NCBI RefSeq assembly: GCF_007830055.1
Contig: NZ_VLLE01000004.1
Span: 463,248-527,247 of the forward strand
Reading direction: 5' to 3'
Source of the DNA: Lacibacter cauensis
Lineage (GTDB): Bacteria; Bacteroidota; Bacteroidia; Chitinophagales; Chitinophagaceae
DNA length: 64,000 nucleotides
A program made the translations under genes and the position numbers. Shown in pieces: positions 7,729 to 16,133 of the stretch. How positions within the stretch are numbered: position 1 is the first letter of the stretch; each line of letters begins with the position of its first letter. A model generated the notes under the pieces. It worked only from the letters and a program-made list of their open reading frames with translations, was not told the origin of the DNA and searched no databases.

Positions 7729-8136
7729 TTATACATCTACCGAATCATACACAATCACCTTACTCCACAAATGCGAATAGTCTTCCACAAATTTTAAATG
7801 AATCGGATCAACCTGGTAGCTGGCCTGGTCGGCAGCATTTGCAAAATGCGTAAACCATGAAACGGCATAGCCACGTTCAATAACATCCCGGTTCGTATCG
7901 GCAGGCTTGCCGATGTGAAAATTTTGGATGGTCTTTACTTTTGAAAGCTTGGTTAAACCTTCAACCAGCTTATCTCTGTCTGTTTTGCTATCAGCATTCT
8001 TTAACCAGAAATATACGTGATGAATAAAAATGTTTTTGAGCTCTTTGTCCATGGGTTTTTGTTTGAACGAAGATAAGCCGGTAATGGCAGCTGCAGCAGC
8101 TGAAAGTTTTGCGATGAAGGATTTTCTTGTTTGCAT
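7729..8136 (-). CDS. Dabb family (stress-responsive alpha-beta barrel) protein
   Basis: A 135-residue protein with an N-terminal export signal that resembles a reduced Tat/Sec signal (MQTRKSFIAKLSAAAAAI) followed by a Dabb domain at about residues 40-135 (HHVYFWLKN, LVEGLTKLSKV, HLKFVEDYSHLW). Dabb domains form small ferredoxin-like dimers found in stress proteins and some cyclases; the reaction is unknown. The ATG at 8136 is chosen over an upstream in-frame TTG at 8157 because it directly precedes the signal. Confidence 0.85.
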   Translation of the reverse strand: MQTRKSFIAKLSAAAAAITGLSSFKQKPMDKELKNIFIHHVYFWLKNADSKTDRDKLVEGLTKLSKVKTIQNFHIGKPADTNRDVIERGYAVSWFTHFANAADQASYQVDPIHLKFVEDYSHLWSKVIVYDSVDV

Positions 8137-8171
8137 TTCGACTGTTTGAAACTCCAATTTACAGCGTATTC

Positions 8172-9281
8172 TTAAAACAAACTCGTCTGCATCCCCGGCC
8201 TACTGAACTTTGTTCTGTCCAAACTCCATTCTTCTGCATTCATGCCATAGAGCTTCCCGTATTTTTTATACTGCTGCGCCACCAGTTGTGCAATAGGTCC
8301 TTCGCCACGCATGCGTACACCAAAGCGTGTATCGTTTACTTTTCCATCATGACTGTGTTCAATATGATGCCAAACTTTATCGGCACGGTCAGGGAAGTTT
8401 TTATACAACCAGTCGTGAAATAAAAATTTGATGGCACCATTCAACCGAATGAATGTGTAAGCAGTAAACGTTGCACCGTTATCTCTTGCTGCTTTCATGA
8501 TGCGTTGCATTTCGTGTTCGTTCAGCCCGGGTATCATGGGCCCCATCATAATACCCATGCGTACACCGGCACTGCTGAGTTCGTTAATCACTTTCAGTTT
8601 TGCTTTTGCTGTAACTGTTCGTGGCTCCATTACTCTTCGCAGGTCTTCGTTGAAGGATGTGATGGATACCATGGCCGATACAATATTTTTCTTTCCCATT
8701 TCCTGCAGCACATCTTTGTCTTTGAGTATCCATGCATTTTTGGTGAGGATGCCAACCGGTTGATTAAACTCATTACATACTTCTAAAAGTCCTCTTGTTA
8801 AACGATAGGTTTGTTCAGCAGGTTGATAGCAATCGGTATTACCGCTGAGCATGATAGGTGTAGCATCCCACTTCGGATGCATTAAAAATTTACGCAGCAG
8901 TTGTGCTGCATTTTTCTTCACCAATATTTTTTGCTCAAAGTCCATACCTGCACTATAGCCCCAGTACTCATGCACATTGCGTGCATAACAGTAAATGCAA
9001 CCGTGTTCGCAACCGGCGTAGGGGTTCATGCTGTAGCTCATCCCCACATCAGGACTTTCCACTTTGTTCACAATGGTTTTCGGATGCACTTCGATGTATT
9101 GTGTTTTGAGATTTGTTTCTTCCCATTCATCAATGCCTTCGATGTGTTCTTTGGTGACTTCGTTTTTTAAAAAGCGGTTCTTAGTGTTAAACTGTGCACC
9201 ACGGCCGGCATGATACGGTTGCGTTTCATCGGCATCTTTCGGTTTTACTTTATAATGATCCTGTTGTAGTTTATCTGACAT
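8172..9281 (-). CDS. PA0069/Rv2578c-type radical SAM protein
   Basis: A 369-residue radical SAM protein with the 4Fe-4S cysteine motif CEHGCIYC (C91, C95, C98), followed by YARNVHEYWG as in the PA0069 family, distantly related to spore photoproduct lyase. The ATG at 9281 is preferred over a start 26 codons upstream. The last five residues are QTSLF (365-369), the form of a sliding-clamp binding motif. From memory, PA0069 belongs to the LexA regulon of Pseudomonas aeruginosa, and the neighbours here include UmuD and UmuC homologues, so a role in DNA damage response is likely. The reaction is unknown. Confidence 0.85.
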   Translation of the reverse strand: MSDKLQQDHYKVKPKDADETQPYHAGRGAQFNTKNRFLKNEVTKEHIEGIDEWEETNLKTQYIEVHPKTIVNKVESPDVGMSYSMNPYAGCEHGCIYCYARNVHEYWGYSAGMDFEQKILVKKNAAQLLRKFLMHPKWDATPIMLSGNTDCYQPAEQTYRLTRGLLEVCNEFNQPVGILTKNAWILKDKDVLQEMGKKNIVSAMVSITSFNEDLRRVMEPRTVTAKAKLKVINELSSAGVRMGIMMGPMIPGLNEHEMQRIMKAARDNGATFTAYTFIRLNGAIKFLFHDWLYKNFPDRADKVWHHIEHSHDGKVNDTRFGVRMRGEGPIAQLVAQQYKKYGKLYGMNAEEWSLDRTKFSRPGMQTSLF

Positions 9282-9402
9282 GGAAAAAATTGTGAACGGT
9301 GAATAGAAATACTGTTGTACAAGAGTGCGACGCCAATTCAGCTTAATAGCAGCACACAACTCTGTTGCATACTATCTCGTTTTCTTTTTTGCTCTTTAAC
9401 TC

Positions 9403-10026
9403 TTAGCCAAATAAGTCTCCCTGCTTTGTGGTGACGGCAAGGTTCTGAAACTCCAACCGCCGTACGATCTGGTAACGCTGTTCGTTCAACGGTCGTTTCA
9501 GCAAGAGCATTCCATCGGCAATAAAACGCCCGGTGAAATGTTTGTGACTGTATTCGAGCCAGCCTTTTTCGTATTGCCAGGGTTCGAGCTTGCGTGCAAT
9601 AGTGAGGTGCGGCTCAAGAATGAAATGCGGTTTGTTATCGTCGTTGAGTTTCATGAGTCGCTGTGCTTCCGTACGAATGGTTTTCACCAATGACTGTATG
9701 GGCAGCTTACTCACTAAATTGATATAAATTGTGTGCGAAGGAAAACTGCCGTAATCACGCAACTCCACTTTCAATGGATGAAAACCCATAGCGATCATGT
9801 TGAGGCGGTTGACCAAGCGTTCTTCCATGAGTTCGTACTGCAGAAAGTTGGCAAGTGTAATGTGTGGCTTGCCCCACTTTGCATAATCGTTCTTGTACTT
9901 TTCTGAAAATTCTGTTTTCACTTTTACAATACGATTACCTAATTCTTCATGCGGACTTAATACGAACAGATACTCGTACACACGATAGCCGGGAATAGTA
10001 GCGGTTGTGATTGATTGTAATTGCAT
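9403..10026 (-). CDS. 2H phosphoesterase (2'-5' RNA ligase family)
   Basis: A 207-residue protein with the two HxTx-type motifs of the 2H superfamily, PHITLANF (H55) and PHLTIARKL (H140). Members hydrolyse cyclic phosphodiesters or act as RNA 2'-5' ligases; the substrate here is unknown. The C-terminus carries QGDLF at residues 202-206, one residue from the end, matching a clamp-binding pentapeptide. The ATG at 10026 is preferred to an upstream TTG at 10035. It is divergent from the UmuD gene across a palindrome-rich 302-bp region. Confidence 0.85.
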   Translation of the reverse strand: MQLQSITTATIPGYRVYEYLFVLSPHEELGNRIVKVKTEFSEKYKNDYAKWGKPHITLANFLQYELMEERLVNRLNMIAMGFHPLKVELRDYGSFPSHTIYINLVSKLPIQSLVKTIRTEAQRLMKLNDDNKPHFILEPHLTIARKLEPWQYEKGWLEYSHKHFTGRFIADGMLLLKRPLNEQRYQIVRRLEFQNLAVTTKQGDLFG

Positions 10027-10099
10027 AACAAACAATTTTAAATTTTTGATTGGCGATTTTAGCTATGCACACGCATTACGCTTTGCTGCATTGTTTCTA

Positions 10100-10113
10100 T
10101 TGTATCAATACAA
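10100..10113. promoter_or_regulatory. palindrome TTGTAT-CA-ATACAA
   Basis: A perfect 14-bp palindrome in the divergent region between the 2H phosphoesterase and umuD genes. A candidate operator; the binding protein is unknown. Confidence 0.4.
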
Positions 10114-10162
10114 CAGCAGTGCAAACGATGCACAAATAGTTCCGGCTTGTTTGTAGTGTACG

Positions 10163-10182
10163 TCAATCAGCGTACTGATTGA
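10163..10182. promoter_or_regulatory. palindrome TCAATCAG-N4-CTGATTGA
   Basis: A perfect inverted repeat with 8-bp arms in the umuD upstream region. A candidate operator for a dimeric repressor. Confidence 0.45.
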
Positions 10183-10198
10183 TGGGATGAGTTTGAAT

Positions 10199-10257
10199 TA
10201 GTGCAGTTGAAAAAAATATTTTCGTCAATTGCACTACTAAATTACTAAAAGTTTTAG
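10199..10257. promoter_or_regulatory. inverted repeats upstream of umuD
   Basis: TAGTGCAGTTGA (10199-10210) and TCAATTGCACTA (10225-10236) pair with one mismatch around an A/T-rich 14-bp spacer. A second palindrome, CTAAAA-G-TTTTAG, lies at 10245-10257. Both sit 70-130 bp before the umuD start. Candidate SOS-type operators; no LexA box consensus for this clade was applied. Confidence 0.45.
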
Positions 10258-10328
10258 CTTTACCAAACTTTCTTACAAACCCAGACATACTTTTTTATCA
10301 CACTCCAAGAGAGAAAAATTTATTCATT

Positions 10329-10766
10329 ATGGATGGGGAAGATTTTTTTGGCAGCGCTTATAAAGGCAGTAAACAGTTTACACAACAACAGGTACGTACA
10401 GCCAATGCCACGGGCTTTGGTGCAGCAGCCGATGACTATGCCGAACGTGGTATTGATTTGAATGAACAACTCATTAAAAACAAACCGGCTACATTCTTTT
10501 TTAAAATGAAAGGCGATGCCATGGAACAGGCCGGCATTTTTGATGGCGATATTTTAATTGTAGACCGTTCGTTGAAATTGGTGAATGGAAAAATTATTGT
10601 TGCCATATTAAATGGCGAACTATTGGTGCGAAGGTTTCACAAAAATTTTTCATCGGCCTTTCTGATACCGGAGAACACAAGGTACAAGCCAGTGAACCTG
10701 GCGGAGTTTAGTGATTTTAAGGTATGGGGAGTGGTTGTCTACTCCATTCGATCATTGGAAGGATGA
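10329..10766 (+). CDS. umuD: UmuD-like protein lacking catalytic Ser and Lys
   Basis: A 145-residue protein aligning over its length with UmuD: AAADDYAERGIDLNEQLI, then FFKMKGDAM, IFDGDILIVD, and NGELLVRRF. UmuD normally self-cleaves with a Ser/Lys dyad and then forms DNA polymerase V with UmuC. Here the Ser of the GDSM motif is Ala64 (GCC codon), and the Lys of the VKK motif is Arg101. The Cys-Gly cleavage site is Thr-Gly. The protein therefore should not self-cleave. It is followed not by umuC but by REP hairpins and a RAYT gene; umuC starts 840 bp later. Confidence 0.85.
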   Translation: MDGEDFFGSAYKGSKQFTQQQVRTANATGFGAAADDYAERGIDLNEQLIKNKPATFFFKMKGDAMEQAGIFDGDILIVDRSLKLVNGKIIVAILNGELLVRRFHKNFSSAFLIPENTRYKPVNLAEFSDFKVWGVVVYSIRSLEG

Positions 10767-10771
10767 TGCAA

Positions 10772-10803
10772 CCCTGACGGCGGCTACAAGCCCCGTCAGC
10801 GGT
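10772..10803. repeat. REP hairpin 1
   Basis: CCCTGACGGCGGC, a 5-nt loop and GCCCCGTCAGCGG form an imperfect hairpin with a perfect CTGACGG/CCGTCAG stem. It is the first of four related elements around the RAYT gene. Confidence 0.85.
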
Positions 10804-10840
10804 TCATTTAGAATTTATTTATTGCTTTCCATTTTCATCA

Positions 10841-10875
10841 AACCACCGTCAGGGCTGTAAGCCGCTGACGGGGTT
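10841..10875. repeat. REP hairpin 2
   Basis: AACCACCGTCAGGGC...GCCGCTGACGGGGTT. It is the near-exact inverted copy of the element at 11550-11584, so the two bracket the transposase gene. Confidence 0.85.
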
Positions 10876-10896
10876 AAAAAACAACTGATCATCAAT

Positions 10897-11487
10897 ATGC
10901 TCACCGAATCACTTGTTGCAGGAAATTATTATCACATCTTTAATCGAGGTGTGAATAGCGAAGATTTGTTCAAAGAAAAAAGGAATTACTATTATTTCCT
11001 GCAGCAGTATCAATTCTACTGTACTGATGTATTAGAAACATACGCTTATGCGTTGTTGAAAAATCACTTTCATTTGTTGGTATATGTGAAAGAGACAGAA
11101 GCTGTTCTTCGTAAAGACGGTCATGGCGTGTATCAGCCAGATGCTTCAAAACAATTATCGCATTTCTTCAACTCCTATGCACAATCGATCAACAGAGCAT
11201 ATAACAGGACGGGACCTTTGTTTGAATCTGCTTTTAAAAGAAAGCTGATTGATGATGACAGCTATCTTACTTCTGTTATTTATTACTGTCACTATAATGC
11301 GCAATTGCATGGATTTGTAAGCGACTTTAAAGAGTGGGAGTTTTCTTCTTATCACTCAATTGTGAATAACAATACCTCTTTTCTGGCATCTTCAAAAGTA
11401 ACAGACTGGTTTGGAGGAAGAGCATTGTTTGAACAAGCACATGTAAACACCTATGAAAGAAAAGATGCAGCAATTTTTTTTAATTGA
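10897..11487 (+). CDS. REP-associated tyrosine transposase (RAYT, Y1_Tnp family)
   Basis: A 196-residue single-domain HUH-type nuclease of the IS200/RAYT family. Seen: YYHIFNRGVN at the start, the metal-binding HxH in LLKNHFHLLVYVK, and the region VIYYCHYNAQLHGFV holding the probable catalytic Tyr, followed by EWEFSSYHS as in family members. RAYTs cut and join single-stranded DNA at REP hairpins and are single-copy domesticated transposases. Two REP hairpins lie upstream and two downstream. The unit sits between umuD and umuC and probably uncouples them. The reading frame is intact. Confidence 0.9.
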   Translation: MLTESLVAGNYYHIFNRGVNSEDLFKEKRNYYYFLQQYQFYCTDVLETYAYALLKNHFHLLVYVKETEAVLRKDGHGVYQPDASKQLSHFFNSYAQSINRAYNRTGPLFESAFKRKLIDDDSYLTSVIYYCHYNAQLHGFVSDFKEWEFSSYHSIVNNNTSFLASSKVTDWFGGRALFEQAHVNTYERKDAAIFFN

Positions 11488-11505
11488 GTAGGAATTCGTT
11501 TCATC

Positions 11506-11542
11506 AAACCGCCGACGGGGCTACGAGCCGCCGTCGGGGTTT
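11506..11542. repeat. REP hairpin 3
   Basis: AACCGCCGACGGGGC, a 5-nt loop and GCCGCCGTCGGGGTT. It resembles the reverse complement of hairpin 1, with a C-to-T-type change in the stem on both sides that keeps pairing. Confidence 0.85.
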
Positions 11543-11549
11543 AGTACCA

Positions 11550-11584
11550 AACCCCGTCAGCGGTTACAAACCCTGACGGCGGTT
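11550..11584. repeat. REP hairpin 4
   Basis: AACCCCGTCAGCGG and CCCTGACGGCGGTT share a CCGTCAG/CTGACGG stem. Inverted copy of hairpin 2. It ends 22 bp before the umuC start, so it lies in the umuC leader. Confidence 0.85.
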
Positions 11585-11605
11585 CGATGAACAAAGGACT
11601 AACAT

Positions 11606-12961
11606 ATGCCGACAACATTACAATCCATACAAACCGATCTGTTTGCACATCATACTTTGAATACAGGCTACCGCAGCATGTATGCTATTGTTGATTGCAA
11701 CAATTTCTATTGTTCCTGCGAACGCTTATTCAAACCGCATCTCGATAACAAACCGGTTGTTGTACTCAGTAACAACGATGGCTGTATTATCAGTCGCAGC
11801 GATGAAGCCAAAGCATTGGGTGTAGATATGGCGGGGCCTTATTTTATGGCGAAGCCATTGATTAAAAAACACGATGTGGCGGTGTTCAGCAGCAACTACA
11901 ATTTGTACGGCGATTTAAGCATGCGGGTGATGGATACGTTGCGGGTCATCATTGGCGAAGAAAACGTAGAAGTGTATTCGGTAGATGAAGCCTTTGTTGA
12001 TCTCAGCATTTTTCCAACACAAGACCTGGAACGTATTGCACGTGATATGCGGGAAACAGTAGAACAATGGACGGGCATTAAAGTATCCATTGGCGTGGCA
12101 CCAACAAAAGTATTGGCGAAGCTGGCCAATCGCCTATCGAAGAAAAACAAAAAAGAAACCGATTGTGTAATGGTGCTCGATACCGAAGAAAAAATAAGAG
12201 CCGGACTGGAGAAAACACCAGTGGGCGATATCTGGGGCGTCGGTCACCAGTACGCCAAAAAACTAAAAGAGCAATGGTTTATTGATGATGCCTTGCAACT
12301 GAGTAAAATGAGCGAAGAGTTCGGACGAATGCATTTAGGCGGCGTGGTTGGTGTGCGGTTGATTCGTGAACTGAACGGTATTGCATCGAAAGATATGCAG
12401 GACGAGCTCGTTACGAAAAAAATGATCGCTACCACCCGCATGTTCGGCAGCCCTGTTGATAACATTCACGATATTAAAGAGGCCGTTGCTACCTATACAT
12501 CAAGGGCTGCCGAAAAATTAAGACGACAGTACAGCGCCGCCAGCATCATCAGTGTGTTTGTGGTGGCAAAAGGCGAAAACCACAACGTTACGTTTAACCG
12601 GGGTATTACACACAGCAGGTATACTATATTACCTACGGCCACAGCCTTCACCAACGAATTAATTAAACCGGCTGTTGCATTGGTTGATCATTTGTACAAA
12701 AAAGGGACGCAGTATAAAAAAGCAGGGGTGATGTTGAGTGGACTTGTACCCGATGCATCCATACAGGGTAATTTATTTTTACCGGAAACAAAAAACAACG
12801 GACGGTTATTGATGGACATGATCGACAACATCAACTTCAGTCAGCGGGATGATGTATTGAAGTTTGCAGCCAGCGGTACAACAAGAGACTGGAAGATGCG
12901 GCAGGAATTACGCAGTCCACGGTATACAACACGATGGGAAGAGTTATATGAGGTGAAGTAA
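11606..12961 (+). CDS. umuC: Y-family translesion DNA polymerase UmuC
   Basis: A 451-residue Y-family polymerase of the UmuC branch: catalytic acids in IVDCNNFY (D30) and VYSVDEAFVDL (D127, E128), the helix-hairpin thumb region, and an unusual KENHNVTFNRGI-like little-finger part typical of UmuC. It copies damaged DNA as the core of polymerase V. QGNLF at residues 387-391 corresponds to the classical internal clamp-binding site (QLNLF in E. coli). A 24-residue N-terminal extension before the usual MYAIVDCNN start holds a second such motif, QTDLF (9-13); if translation starts at 11678 this would be absent. It is separated from umuD by the RAYT unit and is convergent with the DUF72 gene. Confidence 0.92.
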   Translation: MPTTLQSIQTDLFAHHTLNTGYRSMYAIVDCNNFYCSCERLFKPHLDNKPVVVLSNNDGCIISRSDEAKALGVDMAGPYFMAKPLIKKHDVAVFSSNYNLYGDLSMRVMDTLRVIIGEENVEVYSVDEAFVDLSIFPTQDLERIARDMRETVEQWTGIKVSIGVAPTKVLAKLANRLSKKNKKETDCVMVLDTEEKIRAGLEKTPVGDIWGVGHQYAKKLKEQWFIDDALQLSKMSEEFGRMHLGGVVGVRLIRELNGIASKDMQDELVTKKMIATTRMFGSPVDNIHDIKEAVATYTSRAAEKLRRQYSAASIISVFVVAKGENHNVTFNRGITHSRYTILPTATAFTNELIKPAVALVDHLYKKGTQYKKAGVMLSGLVPDASIQGNLFLPETKNNGRLLMDMIDNINFSQRDDVLKFAASGTTRDWKMRQELRSPRYTTRWEELYEVK

Positions 12962-12970
12962 AGTTATAAC

Positions 12971-12988
12971 CAACCCCGTTAGCAGTTA
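12971..12988. repeat. REP half-site remnant
   Basis: AACCCCGTTAGCAGTTAA resembles one arm of the REP hairpins at 10.8-11.6 kb with two changes. It lies between the umuC and DUF72 stops and includes the DUF72 stop codon. Confidence 0.4.
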
Positions 12989-13933
12989 AAAATCTTTATC
13001 AAACAAACCACGCTGTTTTGGCTTTGGTTTTTCACGCACACCTCCTTCAATAAACTTCGGCTTCATTAAATTCAATCCCATCTCTGTATTCATCTTATCA
13101 ACCAAATAAACGGTAAGTTCAGGCGATGTTGCTTCATCGTGCATATGCATAAAGAAATAAATCTCTTCCATACCCTGCTGTTGCCATTGTTTCATACGTT
13201 GCACCCATACATCGCAACGGGTGTAATCCGATTTGTGCAGGCTGTTGCCTACATATCGGATAAATACCTTCGGCACCGTTACATGCATGTGTGCACAATC
13301 TCTTCGGCCAGCAGTATCGGTAATCACTGCACCAATGTTCAGTTGTTTTAATGTAGTGAAGAGTTCGTTCCGTATTTCTTCTTTACCAAACCAATCGGGG
13401 TGGCGCACTTCTAAAAAGAACTGCAAGTCTTTTGGCAACGATGCCATGTAATCGAACAACTCTTGTTTACGCTTCGGCGAAAAGGTATCACTTACCTGTA
13501 CGAAGATGGGACCCAGATGTTCTTCAAACCCAACAATACCACGGAAGAATTCATTGGTAATAAAATCTTTTCCTGTCAAACTTCCACGGTGTGTTACACC
13601 CTGGTACATCTTTGGGCAAAATTTAAAATCCATTCCCTTTGCTTTCTCTGCCCATTTGCGGATGCCTGCTTCGCCGTATACTTTGTAATGCGTTGCATTC
13701 AGCTCAATGCTGTTATAATGTTGCACATAGTGCTGCAGAAAATCTTTCTCTTTTGTTTTGGGCGGATAGATCTTGCCAACCCATTCTGTTCGTCCCCATT
13801 TGGCACAGCCGAGATATACTTTTGCTTTTGCAACGGCTTTACCGCTGAGCACTGTTTTATTAAATGCTGGCTCTGCAGGTAACGAAAAATCAATGCTGTC
13901 GAGAAGCTGTTCATCAACACGTCCAAATTCCAT
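12986..13933 (-). CDS. DUF72 (YecE-like) TIM-barrel protein
   Basis: A 315-residue DUF72 protein: YLGCAKWGRTEWVGKIYP, HYNSIELNATHYKV, KFCPKMYQGVTHRG, LEVRHPDW and FFMHMHDEA are family hallmarks. The fold is a TIM barrel related to endonuclease IV-type enzymes; activity is unproven. The C-terminus reads QRGLF at 307-311, four residues from the end, again of clamp-binding form. It faces umuC with only 24 bp between stops. It is preceded on its own strand by the DUF779/aldehyde dehydrogenase pair, but its motif and neighbours point to the DNA-damage island. Confidence 0.9.
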   Translation of the reverse strand: MEFGRVDEQLLDSIDFSLPAEPAFNKTVLSGKAVAKAKVYLGCAKWGRTEWVGKIYPPKTKEKDFLQHYVQHYNSIELNATHYKVYGEAGIRKWAEKAKGMDFKFCPKMYQGVTHRGSLTGKDFITNEFFRGIVGFEEHLGPIFVQVSDTFSPKRKQELFDYMASLPKDLQFFLEVRHPDWFGKEEIRNELFTTLKQLNIGAVITDTAGRRDCAHMHVTVPKVFIRYVGNSLHKSDYTRCDVWVQRMKQWQQQGMEEIYFFMHMHDEATSPELTVYLVDKMNTEMGLNLMKPKFIEGGVREKPKPKQRGLFDKDF

Positions 13934-13989
13934 CTGTCAATCTTTTTTCAAATCTACAGCAGAATTGATTTTGAAAAAAAGCCTTTGCT

Positions 13990-14370
13990 TCACGCCGTTT
14001 CAATTTGCAAAAGTGGTTGCAGATTTTCCAGTTCATCATCGGTAAACAATCTCGACTCAATAAAGAAGCGAACGCCCAACGGAATTTCCAGTGAGAAACT
14101 GCTGCCCCTGCCCGGCGTAACATTCAAAATAAGTTGTGTATGCTTCCAGTAAGTAAACTGGTCGGCACTCATATAAAATTTGCAACCTTCAATTTCACCT
14201 AAACAAACATCACTGCTGCCCACACGAAATTCGCCTGCAGTAAAACACATGGGCTGGCTTCCATCGCAACAGCCACCACTTTGGTGAAACATCAACGGGC
14301 CATGCATTTCTTTCAGCTTTGCAATTAATTCGTTTGCTGCAGCTGTTGTAACAATACGTGGTATCTGCAT
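13990..14370 (-). CDS. DUF779 family protein
   Basis: A 126-residue DUF779 protein, with GPLMFHQSGGCCDGSQPMCF near residue 25 and GCKFYMSADQFTYW near residue 62. The Cys/His content suggests metal binding. DUF779 genes are very often next to acetaldehyde-type aldehyde dehydrogenases, as here (77 bp downstream of one), so a supporting role in that enzyme's function is likely though the reaction is unknown. A GC-rich hairpin at about 14385-14415 lies in the gap. Confidence 0.88.
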   Translation of the reverse strand: MQIPRIVTTAAANELIAKLKEMHGPLMFHQSGGCCDGSQPMCFTAGEFRVGSSDVCLGEIEGCKFYMSADQFTYWKHTQLILNVTPGRGSSFSLEIPLGVRFFIESRLFTDDELENLQPLLQIETA

Positions 14371-14447
14371 AAAAAAAGTTTAAAAGAAAACAGCGGCACA
14401 GGGCCGCCGTTTCTGTTTTTGCCGTTTACGATTTGCCACTTGCTATT

Positions 14448-15980
14448 CTAAAAAAATCCTAATTTCTGTTTGCTGTACGATATCAGCATGTTCTTCGTTT
14501 GGCGATAATGATTCAACATCATCTTATGTGTTTCTCTTCCGAAACCTGATTTCTTGTAACCACCAAATGGTGCATGTGCAGGATACGCATGATAACAGTT
14601 TACCCATACACGACCTGCCTGTATTGCTCTCGGCACCTGGTATAATTCATGTGCATCACGTGTCCACACACCTGCACCCAAACCATACAATGTATCGTTG
14701 GCAATAGCAATGGCTTCTTCGGTTGTTTTAAATGTTGTAACAGATGTAACCGGTCCGAAAATTTCTTCCTGGAAAATGCGCATCTTGTTATGCCCTTTAA
14801 AAATGGTGGGCTTAATGTAGTACCCATGTTCTAATCCGCTGTTCTGGTGAAACGCTTCACCACCACATAAAACTTCAGCACCTTCCTGCTTACCAATATC
14901 GAAGTAGCTGAGAATTTTTTTATATTGATCTTCCGATGCCTGCGCACCCATCATCACAGTTGAATCGAGTGGATTACCAAGCTTGATGGCATTAGTGCGT
15001 TGAATAACAAGCTTCATAAATTTCTCATAGATATTTTCATGCACCAGTATGCGTGAAGGACAGGTACATACTTCACCCTGGTTCAATGCAAACATCACTG
15101 CACCTTCTACGGCTTTGTCAAAAAACTCATCATCTGCATCTGCTACAGATTCAAAAAAGATGTTGGGGCTTTTACCACCGAGTTCCATTGTAACAGGAAT
15201 TAAATTTTCCGATGCGTATTGCATAATCAAACGACCGGTTGTGGTTTCGCCGGTAAAGGCTATTTTATTAATACGTGGAGAGGTGGCAAGTGGTTTGCCT
15301 GCTTCGGGACCAAAGCCTGTTACAATATTGAGTACACCTTTTGGAAGAATATCGCCCACAAGTTCCATGAGGCACATAATACTCGTTGGTGTTTGCTCGG
15401 CTGGTTTTACAATAACGGTACAACCTGCTGCCAATGCCGGTGCAATTTTCCAGGCAGCCATCAGTAATGGAAAGTTCCAGGGAATAATTTGACCTACAAC
15501 ACCGATGGGTTCGTGCAGATTAATACTTACTGTTGTTTCATCGTGTTCACTAATGCTTCCTTCTTCGCTGCGTAATACGCCGGCAAAATAACGGAAGTGA
15601 TCGACCACCAATGGAAGATCAGCTGCCTTTGTTTCACGAATAGCTTTCCCGTTATCAATTGTTTCAACTGTAGCGAGGTAATCGAGGTTATCTTCAATGA
15701 CCTGTGCAATCTTCAGCATCAAATTACTTCTGTACGAAGCGGCTGTTTTACTCCAGGTTTGAAAAGCTTCTGTAGCAGCATCAATGGCTTTTTCAATATC
15801 CTGCGCATTGCCTCTTGCGGCCTTTGTAAATACTTTTCCATCGAGTGGAGAAACGTTATCGAAATATTCGCCATTGGAGGGAGCAACCCATTCTCCTCCG
15901 ATGTAATGGTCGTATTTCGATTTAAATGTTGGGCGTGCTGCAATAGTTGTTTGGGGTGCAGCGGCTGTAACTGTACTCAT
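14448..15980 (-). CDS. NAD-dependent aldehyde dehydrogenase (AldB/ExaC type)
   Basis: A 510-residue aldehyde dehydrogenase that oxidises an aldehyde to the acid with NAD(P). Seen: the cofactor-loop [28 protein letters not shown], the general-base Glu in MELGGKSPN, and the catalytic Cys in [11 protein letters not shown], the form seen in acetaldehyde dehydrogenases that pair with DUF779. Substrate preference for short aliphatic aldehydes is inferred from that pairing. A divergent AraC-type gene starts 153 bp away and likely controls it. Confidence 0.92.
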   Translation of the reverse strand: MSTVTAAAPQTTIAARPTFKSKYDHYIGGEWVAPSNGEYFDNVSPLDGKVFTKAARGNAQDIEKAIDAATEAFQTWSKTAASYRSNLMLKIAQVIEDNLDYLATVETIDNGKAIRETKAADLPLVVDHFRYFAGVLRSEEGSISEHDETTVSINLHEPIGVVGQIIPWNFPLLMAAWKIAPALAAGCTVIVKPAEQTPTSIMCLMELVGDILPKGVLNIVTGFGPEAGKPLATSPRINKIAFTGETTTGRLIMQYASENLIPVTMELGGKSPNIFFESVADADDEFFDKAVEGAVMFALNQGEVCTCPSRILVHENIYEKFMKLVIQRTNAIKLGNPLDSTVMMGAQASEDQYKKILSYFDIGKQEGAEVLCGGEAFHQNSGLEHGYYIKPTIFKGHNKMRIFQEEIFGPVTSVTTFKTTEEAIAIANDTLYGLGAGVWTRDAHELYQVPRAIQAGRVWVNCYHAYPAHAPFGGYKKSGFGRETHKMMLNHYRQTKNMLISYSKQKLGFF

Positions 15981-16133
15981 GGTGCAAGCTGTTTAATCGT
16001 TAAATAATAAACCGAACTTCCCCAAAGCATTTTTCAAAGCGGTGGATTTTTGTATTTTTTTGTAGCACAATTGTACCAAAGCTGTAATTAGGTTTTGCCA
16101 ATTCCTTAATTTCAGGAACAGAAAACGATACTC

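Noticed and set aside
10772-11584. CRISPR-like repeats
   Set aside because: Only four hairpins with unequal spacing and alternating direction; they match REP elements with a RAYT gene.
11606-12961. DNA polymerase IV (DinB)
   Set aside because: C-terminal part, QGNLF position and the umuD neighbour fit UmuC better.
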